Assembly: GCA_030533445.1 (NCBI GenBank)
Contig: CM060083.1
Span: forward strand, 26,420,166 to 26,484,165
From: Cyprinodon diabolis
Taxonomy: Eukaryota > Chordata > Actinopteri > Cyprinodontiformes > Cyprinodontidae
DNA: 64,000 bases
Direction: 5' to 3'
Within the stretch, counting starts at the first letter, position 1. Every line of letters starts with the position of its first letter. Positions 11,901-23,900 of this stretch are shown piece after piece. The notes beneath the pieces are model-generated. The model was given only the letters and a program-made list of their open reading frames with translations, ran no database searches and had not been told where the DNA came from. The position numbers and the translations under genes are program-made.

Positions 11901-14900
11901 AAACCCATCAAAGTCATCATCCTCTGTTTCTGAATTAAACAGCTGCGCTAAATCAGAAATGCCAATTTCCCCTTCTTCGCTGTCAGAGTCACTTTCCGTG
12001 CCGGGCGGCTCCTCAGAAATAATGCCGGCTTTTGCGAAAGCTGAACAACAGAGCCAGCAGACACGTTAGTCCAAGCATCTACAATCCATCCGCAAACGGT
12101 GGCGTAACTTGCCCAGCGCTGCCTTCCACTTTTCATGAAACTGTGGTCTCCGTCTGTCATCCATCGCTCCCACGCCGCTCGCAGCCTTACTTTGAACGGC
12201 CGGTTCACACCGATGTCGAGCGGTGGAAGTTCCTTTGTCAGACCCCCCGGATAGCAGCGCTCATTTGATTCACCTTTTTTTTTCACATCGGCTGTGAGAT
12301 GGGCACGCAGTCACAGATTAACAGCGATGGTGATGTGTTGAAAAAACCACCTGGTCTCCTCACATACACCTCCCTCAGCCACTCTTTCATCATCTCCTCA
12401 TCCATCCAGCCCTTTTCATTTGCCTTAATATCATATGTCATCAGAGCGATGTGTCTGTCTCGCTGTCAGCTCCCAGATCAGCTTCTCTGATTGGTTGATG
12501 CGGCGCGTCCAGAAGCAAAACTTCAATTTTTCCATCTCGAGCAGCAGCAGCGCGTTGGCGGTGCGTCAGATGCTTAAACGCTCCCGACGCGCTGCGCCTG
12601 CTGCTCAAAACGCTGCTGCGCCTATACGCGCGTCAACCATTGACTTTGCATGTAAACACGCTGCTTCAGCTGCACCTGCTGGGTCCGGTTCACACCGATG
12701 TCGAGCGGTTGAATAACAGCGAGCACAGCTTAATTTGTTAAACCATGTTTTTCACATCAGCTGTGAGATGGGCACGCATGGAGTTACAGATTAACAGCGA
12801 TGGTGATGAGTGGAAAAAAACCACCTGGTCTCCTTACATTCAGCCACTCTTTCATCATCTCCTCAATGAGGTGGTCTCAAAAGTCGCAGTTACAACACAC
12901 ATAGGGCGCACCGCACCAAAGGGCGCACCGCACATTTTGAGGGAAAAAAAAGACGTTTAAGTGCGCCTTATAGTCGTGAAAATACGGTAAATAAAAAATT
13001 TTCTTTTGAGATATTTTCCCTAAAACACAGGAAAAATAAGAACATCTGCACATACAAAACTGTCTTAGCAAAATGATGACAATTTAGAAATACAATAACA
13101 AAAAAGTTTTTAAATGTTGGAATCTGAGACATTTGAGTGAGAGAGTGAACTTCTAACAGCTTTGCATGCTCAAATAATGCTTAAATAACTTTTAACATCT
13201 ACTGTTCTTTTAGCATTTTCTTAATTAATTAGAAATGTAAATGGTTTACAAATCCATGCATTCCATTAAAATCCTGCAAGACAGCATCCTTACCTATTTG
13301 GAAAGAGGATATAATCCTTTACTAATTGTTTTTTTGGCACTCAGTGTTAAGTAATTTGTATTTGTTTTAGCTGCAGTTGCAGCATCATCATCGTCATCAT
13401 CATCCTGCTGGCCCAGTGTGCATACAGAGCGCTAGCTCAGTACAGCCAGAAGTGTGGACCCCATAAAGTAGACTCATCCAGCACAACTCCTCTATTAGGC
13501 TTGTCACACTTGCAAAGCTTGATTAATATTTACAGCTTAGACTCAGCAAGAGTACACAATGTGCACACTAATTACAGCAAAGTTCTTCAGGCTCCTAGTT
13601 GCAGGAGTCTTGCAAGTTCTTTCATACTGCGTTTTAATTGAAGAATACATCAATTATTTCTTGTAACAAAGGCCAAACCATGTAAATGTTAGGGAGCGGA
13701 GATAAACTCATAGCTTTGGATATAAAACAGAACCTTGCATATTCTGAGCACACCAAAAATGTATATGCTTGATAGAGAAACGGTCATGTCAGCAGCAGTT
13801 ACTACTGCTCTTCCACAGCAAGATAAATAAAAAAGGGAGACCTAGGTAAAGTCATAAACTTACTGGAACAAGAAATTTTTTTATTTCCTCAAGGGCATGA
13901 CTCATGCGAGAATAGGCCTCTCCCGGTGGAGCGAAGACTTCAATTAAAACGTGTAATTCATTACTCAGGTGGGCATATTTTGCCTCCCCGCTTTTTCGTA
14001 ACTCTTCTTCCTGTAAAAATAAAAAAAAAGTTGTCAACAAAGGAATTTAGACTTTTGAACAAAAATCAAATTTTCAGCCATTTTATAACACCTTATTTGA
14101 CATAACCATACAGTTAGCTTTTTATTTTCCTTATATACAAACTATTAACACATAATATCGGATACAGAGCTTGCATTATCTTGCTTTAAAAATATCGTTT
14201 AATAAAGTAGGTTAACTAAATTGCAGGTTTGTTGTTATCAGGGATACTGTTTTAATATAAATGTGCAATATTTTCTGCGGCCAGCTCTTCAAACAACAAT
14301 CTAGCAAAATATGTTTTTTTCTCCTATTCTAAAGACATCTGTTCATTAGATTGTTTCACTCAGCAAACATTTTTACTTTTCACTGAGTAACTTGGGAATT
14401 GAAATGTGGATACATTTCAGTTTTTCTTGATCTGTGGTAGGTTTTCAGAATTTACAAGATGTAAAATAATGTCAGGAGAACCACTAGGACTTTACATTGT
14501 ATTTTGTAGAGTATTGTTCTGGGTAGATGATGAGTTAAATTGATACAATGTAGTGGCATTTTTGCTAATAAAACTTCTTTAGGCCAGTCTTCGCCAAGAG
14601 AACAAAAATCCTGCATCGGCCTGAAATCCAAATCCAATCAACTGCTTGGGGAGAAGCTATTTTCAGCATTATCATGCCAATGGCTACATTACTAACCCTG
14701 GCATTAAAAACGCCTCATGGACTATGTGTTGTTGATTTTAGGCTTTATAGCTGTTTCAGTGAAAGTTGATCAATTGCTGGAGACACCTTAGCAATCAATG
14801 TCACAGTCCATACTGATGGAAATTTTATAAAAATATAGATATAAATTTCTGTTTTGTTCCAATCTACTCATATGGAAAAGTAGAATAAGAGCTATTTGCC

Positions 14901-17900
14901 TACTATAGCAAGAAAACGCTAACTTTGTTGCAGCTATCAGCCATGGTGTTGGTATTATGGTAAATGGCCTGTACTTATACGTCAGGAGACTATTTATATT
15001 ACATTCAGATATTCACCCATTCACTCACACACTGATGTTGACAAGCTACATTGTAGACACAGCTGCTCTGGGGCTTACTGACAGAAGCAAGGCTGCCGTA
15101 TACAGACGCCACCAGTCCCTCTGACCACCATCAATAGACATTGCGGGTGAAGTGTCTAGCCCAAGGACACAACAAGGCCGAAGCCAAGTGTAGCACTTAA
15201 GGTGCTTCTTGTACCCTTTTGGCTATGTAATGATGGCAATATAGCTACCATGAACTGATATAGCTTGAAGAAGGGACAGCTGGGCCTAATCAGAAGACTT
15301 TAGATTCGTAGGAGCCATAGGGTGTAGCAACAAAGGACATGTATGCCAGAAATATGAACAAATTGCATTTAATTGCAATATTTTAAATGTGCACAGTAAA
15401 AGAAACAAAAAACAAAAGCGCGCCTGATATATAAAAAAAAAATAACCCCAAAGTCTTTGTCCCTAGTCTTAAAGTGTTTGTCTCTCAACGTTTGTTCGGT
15501 CTTTCAATGTTCGTCTCAGTCTTTCAATGTTCCTTTGTGTGATTGTGACCAGTCGGATCACAAATACCAGTTCGCTGGGTAGTTCGCTTCCAGGCTTTGG
15601 CTCGCCATCCAGATCTGGAGATCCTTGTTCTTCATAAATCCAGGACTCTCAAAAAACCTGACCTATGAAATAGGTCAAAATAAAACTTACACTATGCACT
15701 GTAGTGCTTTACAATACAATCAAATACTTTTCAAGTTTTACAACAATATATATAATTCAAAGTATTTTAAAGTTCCCATTACTAATTCCATTAAACTAAA
15801 TTGAATAGTTTAAATTTAGTAATACTGTAGTAATTAGTTTCAATTATCTCTGTAGTGTACTGTAAATGCACTTTAAATTTAGAAAAGCTCTAAAATGTAT
15901 AAAAAATTACACATAGGCTATCATAGCTCTCAAAAAGTATAAAAAAAAAAAAAAGCTGCGAACATATAAGGCACTTGAAAATAACACTGATAACATTCAC
16001 AGTGCAACATGAGATTAGCAGCACGAGGGAAAGAAAAAAAACATGCTAATATAACAATCTAGCACAGAAAAACACTTTTAACAACTTTACACGACGGATT
16101 TAACTTTAACCTTTAAGTATGATTTAGTACGAAGTGAATTTGAACCATTGCTAACGAAACTAGCCTTGAAAAATGCATTTTCTTTAATAAAAAAACTGGC
16201 GGAGATTAGCATGCTAGCATGTCGCCGATTAGGATTAGCAGTTAGCATGCTAATCCTCCCACATACACAACAACGGCACTCACTAAGCTGCGCAACGTGT
16301 GCCTCATAGGGGTGTTTCAGCTTGCGTGGTTCACAGCCTTCGGACTCATCTTAAAATTTAATAGGCGAATTGTCATTAGCATGAAATATTTCAATGTTTA
16401 GCTTGTTTAGGGTTGGTTTTGCTTACCAAAATCCAAGTGTTTTCCACAAAAAGGCTGCTAGTACTGCGCTAGCTCCCCCACCTTGGACAAGCGATTTCTC
16501 CAAGCCTGCTTCTCTGGCGCGTCTGAGCAGCAGACACAAGCCGCGTACAGGCTGGGAGAGGGAACCTGACCTTATTGGTTAATGCTGATATTGTTCAATT
16601 GGTTGCTAGGTAGATCACCCCAAATATATCAAAACGAGAAGAACTCTTTTACTATTATTACGTTTTATATAATTTTAACTATTTATGAATTATTTTTATG
16701 AACTTATATTTAATGTTTTTATCAATGTTATGTTATATTTTTAATCAAAATATATTTATATTTTTATTCACAGTTTTTAACACTGGGTTACACTATCCCC
16801 CCCTTGCAAGTCTCTTTGCATGGGGTCAGTTAGATATTAATAACACAAGAATCAGTTTTTCTGGAAACAATTTCAGGATCTGTACCAGTTAAGGCACTTG
16901 TAAAAGCTAGGTTTAGTCCTTGAAACAGGGACTGGGCAATGGATATGAGAGGACTTCCCAACTGACTGTACTGCAATCTTGGGTTGGTTTATAGTTCTCT
17001 CTTAGCGCCTGACAGTCTTCGGGGTTTCACTTTCAGTACTGGACTGACTTGTGCTTGTTCGACTGTCACTTGATTCTCCTTCAGATTCATCACAGGTAGG
17101 TTCAACAGGTAAGGTTCCACTTTCGGTTTCATTGTCAGTGTTTGATTGTTCCACATTTGTTTCATTTTCCTCTAGATCTCTATCATCTTGTAAGTTGTCA
17201 CATCCAGGTAAGTTGTCGCATCCAGGTAAGTTGTCACTTCCAGGTAAGTTGTCACTTCCAGTTAGGTGTGGTTCAGCAGGGTTTTGATCTTTAGTGCATG
17301 GCTTTGGTTGGGGAATCTCATAGACTCGAGTAACTGTTGTGAGCTCTGGGATAAGTTCCTCTCTGAACCAAAAGACATCTTCAATTTCCGGTTCTGAGTT
17401 TTCACATTCCTCATTTTGCTCAGGCGATTGTCTTGTTTTTGGCTTATGGACACAAGTTGGTCGGAGAGGTTTCTCCTCTACAGGCGCAAGAAAACCACAG
17501 GGCAGTAAGAGGTCGCGGTGAACTGTGCGGACTGGGCCCTGTTTTGTTTCAGGTCTTATAGAGTAAACGGGCAAGTCACCTGCTTGGTTCACCACAATGT
17601 GAATATCAGCCTCCCACCTGTCTGCTAGTTTGTGCTTGCCTCTGAGGCGAACTGCACGAACTAAAACTCTATCGCCTGGTTCTAGTTTAGAGGCTTTCAC
17701 TCGCAAATCAAATCTCGTTTTGTTTCTTTCTGCCATTTTGTTAGCACTTTCTGTTGCTAGCTTATAGCTTTCTTGTAGTGTTGTCTTTAACTTTTCTATG
17801 TACTGAGAATGCGACTTGAAACTTTTATCGTGAAAAGGGAGTCCAAATGCTAAATCAACTGGCAATCTCTGCTGTCGACCGAACATTAACTTATACGGGG

Positions 17901-20900
17901 CAAAACCGGTTGTGTCATTTTTCGTACAATTGTACGCATGAACAAGTGGTTTGACATAGTTGTGCCATTGAGTTTTGTTCTTCTCCTCCAGAGTACCTAG
18001 CATGCTCAATAACGTTCTGTTGAAACGTTCTACCGGGTTCCCTCTGGGGTGATAAGGTGTTGTCCGGATCTTGCGGATGCCCATGATTTTGCAAAGCTCT
18101 TGTATAATCTGAGACTCGAAATCCCTGATCACTATGTAACCGTTCGGGTATCCCATAGTGGACTATGAAGTTGTCCCAAAGTGCTTTAGCGACGGTTTGA
18201 GCTTTCTGATTGCTGGTAGGGATGGCTATCGCGTATTTTGTAAAATGATCAGTTAATACAAGCACATCCTTTGTGTTACTTTCATCAGGCTCAATGGACA
18301 GGAAGTCCATACATACTAACTCGAGCGGTCGAGTGGACTTGATATTAACAGGTGGAGCAGCTTTTTCAGGAGCAGTCTTGCGTCTTACGCAGCGATTACA
18401 GGTCTTGATTTTATTTTCAATGTCTGCTGCCATGCGAGGCCAATAGAACCTAGTTCTAGCAAGGTCTACGGTACGCTCAGTGCCTAAATGGCCCATGTCA
18501 CAGTGGAGACTTTGGAAGACTGAATCGCGAAGCTGTTCAGGTAAGACAAGCTGGTAAGTAACATGTCCGCCATCTTGCCGTGTTCGGTATAGGATGTTAT
18601 TGCACATTTCAAGTCGATTGAGCTCTCTAAGCAACAGGTTGACATCGGGAAGTTCAGTTCGTACGGTTGGTGGGACTTTTTCTCCAGTTTCGATCTGTGC
18701 AATGACTTCTCTCAGACAAGGGTCAGTTCTTTGTTCACATTTGATCTGTTCAGGGGACATGTGGGGCACAACAGGAAGACCACCACAGTCATTTTCATTG
18801 GCATAGTCATCTGGAATGGCAGTTGCAGAAATGGCTAGCGAGTGCACCAAAGGAGAGCTACTGACAAGGTGTTTCTCACATATGGCAGACACTACCTCGG
18901 AACTCACACCATTCTCAGGTAGGGACAGGTGAGTTTGAGTGAATTGCTGTATGTGATCAAGCTCTTTCTGGGACACTGCATCACTCAGCAATTCGCCATG
19001 TGGCCGTCTAGAGAGGCCATCTGCATCTGAGTTAAGCTTGCCTGCTCTGTACTGGAGTTTAAAGTTAAAAGTAGAAAGTGCAGCCAGCCATCTATAACTC
19101 ATAGCATCCATTTTAGCAGTAGTTAAAATGTATGTTAAAGGGTTACTATCGGTCATGACAGTAAACTGGTTGCCATACAAATAGTCTGCGAACTTCTCCG
19201 TTACTGTCCACTTTAAGGCTAAAAATTCTAATTTATGTGCAGGGTAACGGGACTCACTTTTAGACAACCCCCGGCTCGCATACGCTATAACCCTAGTCTG
19301 ACCACTCTGCTCTTGATAAAGTGCAGCGCCAAGCCCTGTTGTGCTGGCGTCAGTGTGGAGTGTATGTGGCAACTTAGGGTCGGCAAAACCCAGGACAGGT
19401 GCAGTACTGAGCTTTTTAATGATGGTTTGGAATGCAAGATCACAGGAGGAAGTCCATCGTTCACCAAACGGTGTCTTTGGGTCATGATACTGGACAGGCT
19501 TAACTTTAGGCTTTGTGCTCTTGCGCAAAGGAAGGTAGCCTGATGTTAAGTCAGTGAGGGGCTTAACGATGCTGGAGTAGTCCTTAATGAATCGCCTATA
19601 GTACCCTGAAAAGCCTAAGAATGAGCGGAGCTGCTTGCGATCTCGAGGCACCGGCCAGGTACTCAGGGCTTTCACTTTTTCAGGGTCAGTCTCTACTCCC
19701 TTACTAGACACAATATGGCCAAGATATCTGACCGAAGTTTGAAAAAAACGTACATTTCTCGGGGGAGAGTTTAAGGCCATATTCTTTTAAGCGATTAAGG
19801 ACTTTCATTAAGCGGGCCTCATGTTCTTCAGGCGTCTTGGAGAATACGATGATATCATCAAGAAACACAATCACCTCATGCAGATTCATATCACCCATAC
19901 ATTTCTCCATGAGGCGTTGGAACGTGCTGGGGGCGTTTGTAATGCCTTGGGGCATTCTATTAAATTCCCAAAACCCGATGGGACACACAAACGCTGTTTT
20001 AGGCTTGTCCAGCTCCTCTACCTCAATTTGGTAGTACCCCGACTTTAAATCAAGGACAGAGAACCACTGTGAACCTGTCAGGGTGGAAAACGTTTCCTCC
20101 AAGTTTGGGAGGGCGTAAGCATCTTTTACAGTCTGGATGTTAAGTTTTCTGTAATCTATGCAAAGGCGCACATCATCGTTTTTCTTTCGTACGATTACAA
20201 TAGGCGAAGAAAAAGGGGAAGTAGACTCTCGGATCACGCCTGCTTGTTGGAGCTCTTTTAGATGCTTACGGACCGCTTCCAGGTCGTTTGGATGTATGGG
20301 TCGTGCTCTGTGTTTGAACGGTGTCTCATCTGAAATGTTGATTGTGTGCTTAACGTGATCCGTTTTTTCAAAATCGAGATCATTTTGAGCAAAAACTTCT
20401 GGCATTTGACTTAGTTTTTCTGTTATGCGCTTTTTCCATTCAGCACTAATGGGAGAGGAGTCAAAATTGAAAGTTAGATTGGACTTTTGTTCTGGAGCTC
20501 TGACTGAATGTTCTTGAGATAGGACTCTTTGATAAGCGCTAATTTCTCCAATGACACACTTTTGCGGGATTGTCACATCATGTTCGGATTCATTGGTAAG
20601 TACAACTGGAACAAGGAAAGGTGCTCTTTCAGGTAAGTCTATTAGACAAGGTTTCACGAGGATACCACCAGATAAGGTTGACACTAAAGGGTGCTCTAAT
20701 AGAACAGACCCTTCACTGCAACTAGCCAAAACAGCTAATGCGCCATCTAGAACAACTGTTTGGCCGGCAGGAATCAACTTGGGTTCTCTGTCATGCAATG
20801 TCACTAAACCAAGGCTACTATCTTTGGACTGCTTGTGCCTTGACTCCAGAACCTTTAACACAGCCGTATAGCCATGTGACCTGGCTGGCTGCAGTTCAGA

Positions 20901-23900
20901 ACATGCATCGGAGTACAGCTCGTATAGTACATCTAGCCTGTTTGTTCCTATTAACACCAAGGACTGAGAAGCTGCACGTATATCAGGGACAACTAAGGCA
21001 AGTGTTGGCACCTCAGCTTCGATACCAAGGAAGTCTTTTGGGAAAGTGACTTGCATTTCAATGTAGCCTTAGTAGGGTACACACTGACCATTCGCTCCCT
21101 CAACTTCTAATAGGTCATAAAGAGGCTTAATCACATGAGAAGACAAGTGCTGATGGTAGTAGGACTCAGGAAAAGTGGTCACTTGGGAACCGGTATCTAA
21201 TAAACAACTCACCGCATGACCATCTACATCCACTTGTGCTGTACTTTTTGTGCCAATCAAACCATTAGGAAGATTACAGGAATCTGTTTTAGAATGTGAT
21301 TTCATGTCGACATGCTTTTAAGCTCGAGCCTTTTGTTTGAACTTGATGGGACGAATTGACTCAGAATTACCCTCTGTTTGTCCCGCAACAGGGGCAGATT
21401 TCAGTTTAAAGCGGGTGGGGTATGTTCACTATCCCAAATCTGCCTTTTCACCCTCAGTTCTTTTCGTTTGGCAGCTACAAAGGCAGGGTTTGGGTCTGAC
21501 TCACAAGTGGCTACGATATGCCCGTCTTCCCCACAGCGGAAACAATACCAGGGCTTGGGCCTTGTACTGGTACGGCTGGGAGAAGGTAAGTTTTCAGTCT
21601 TAGCTTGGTCAGTTTTTTTAATTTCAGGTTTCTTTGCCTGGGGTTTCTTACATGTTACTTGTTTCTTTTGTTTCATGACGGTAGCAAATTGACTCCTTAC
21701 GTCAGCGACCTGCTTTTTCAGTTCTTTCAAACAGTTTGACTCCGCTTCAGCGGCATGAGTGTTCATTTTGCTGACTGACTGTTCATGAGAGACTGCTTTT
21801 GGTTTTGTGGCGCTCAAGTGTTTTTTCATTCTTGTGCTTTTAACCTCTTGTCTGTTTTCTGCAGTGCGAAGAAGCAGCAGCTCAGCGTAAGTTGGCAGAC
21901 GCTTTTGCTTGAGTTCCAACTGTAGCTCTGTTAGCAAGCTATCATCCCAACAGCCACTATTGAACTGTTTGAGAAGCTGTTTGTTCACTTCATGAGGCTC
22001 AAGACCACCTCTACGCACAGCAAGGTTAAGCGCCACCTGAAGGCGATGAAGATATGCTGAAGGTTTTTCTCCATGATCTTGGAAAGTGTTCATGAATCGT
22101 ACCAGCAATTCTTCACCATCCTCAACAGTGCCAAAAGCTGAGTCCAAAAGCTTAAGGTAGTCAGCAGGAATAGCTTCAGGCTCAAGGGGGCGGATGACAT
22201 CAGAAGCAGGAGCGAGAAGACTTTCAAGGATCTTGCGAGTTTTTTCCAGCTCGGACAAAAAAGTATCTTCCTTCATCAAGTCAACATGCGAACGCCAAGT
22301 TTCGTAGTCAGCTTCACTGTAAGGTCTAGGTGTTTTGCCAGAGAAAGCTCTGATCCTTAAAGTGGAATAGCATGTGAGGGCCTCTCAACACTTTTAACGA
22401 CATGCTCAACTACGATTTTCTGGACCTCTGGTGGGTTAAGATCGCTTGGGCTCAACATTTGAGGGGTCAAGTTTGGCCTTATGGGGCTTTGAAGTGTTTT
22501 CTGAATGGGCAGAGGGGAAAGAGGTATTTCAGTTTGATGGGAAGGTGAAATTTCAGTTTGGTGTGGAGGTGAAACTCCACTTTGTGTAGGTTCTACAATA
22601 GGGTACAACTGACCAGTGGTATTATTTGTTGGGCTAGTTTTAGCTAACTCAGCAGTGTCAATGGTCTTCCCTATTGTGGACAAAACCTCACGCAAAACCT
22701 CTTCAAAATCTTTCCCACTTAACTTGGCCAAACCCTTCAGGTTACTAAGATAAGTTTCAGTAACACTGCCCCCTACAGTTTTGGTGTACACGTCAGTTAA
22801 AGCATGAATGCAGTATTTAACATCTGGATTGTCAGTGGATGAGAAGAGGTAGGGCAATGTAGGTGCTAACTTTTCAACAGCTGTGCCGGACTCAAACTCT
22901 AAAACCTGACTGTTGTAAAATTCAGAAGAGTCATCATCAACAGTAATTATCCTGCGAATAGGACCACATTGCTCTAAGTACTCAAAAACCTCTTTGTCTT
23001 TATCTTTGTCGATGACACCACTAACAATGACTGCATTTGGTACTTTGACGGCATAAATCTCAACAAAATCCATTTTGACAGTGTATGAGCTGTTAGTTAG
23101 AAGTAATTCCAGTGCTGTTACACAACGTTTTAGGCTCCTGGCTGGCTCGCCACAAATTTGTAGCACTTAAGGTGCTTCTTGTACCCTTTTGGCTATGTAA
23201 TGATGGTAATATAGCTACCATGAACTGATATAGCTTGAAGAAGGGACAGCTGGGCCTAATCGGAAGACTTTAGATTCGTAGGAACCAGAGGGTGTAGCAA
23301 CAAAGGACATGTATGCCAGAAATATGAACAAATTGCATTTAATTGCAATATTTTAAATGTGCACAGTAAAAGAAAAAAAAAACAAAAGCGCGCCTGATAT
23401 ATAAAAAAAAATAACCTCAAAGTCTTTGTCCCTAGTCTTAAAGTGTTTGTCTCTCAACGTTTGTTCGGTCTTTCAATGTTCGTCTCAGTCTTTCAATGTT
23501 CCTTTGTGTGATTGTGACCAGTCGGATCACAAATACCAGTTCGCTGGGTAGTTCGCTTCCAGGCTTTGGCTCGCCATCCAGATCTGGAGATCCTTGTTCT
23601 TCATAAATAGTATTTTAAAGTTCCCATTACTAATTCCATTAAACTAAATTGAATAGTTTAAATTTAGTAATACTGTAGTAATTAGTTTCAATTATCTCTG
23701 TAGTGTACTGTAAATGCACTTTAAATTTAGAAAAGCTCTAAAATGCATAAAAAATTACACATAGGCTATCATAGCTCTCAAAAAGTATTTAAAAGAAAAG
23801 CTGCGAACATATAAGGCACTTGAAAATAACACTGATAACATTCACAGTGCAACATGAGGTTAGCAGCACGAGCGAAAGAAAAAAAAACATGCTAATATAA

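Noticed and set aside
11948..12960. Several plus-strand open frames repeated at 26.4-27.4 kb, which look like a conserved gene family
   Set aside because: They are antisense or noncoding parts of the two pogo-like transposon copies; identity reflects recent transposition, not coding constraint.
17051..17287. Plus-strand frame with repeated GKLSHP units
   Set aside because: It is the antisense reading of the 18-bp repeats in the integrase tail.
22340..22400. A second programmed frameshift inside gag
   Set aside because: The overlap between the two gag frames is short and contains no X XXY YYZ heptamer in the right frame, so it is better explained as a mutation.
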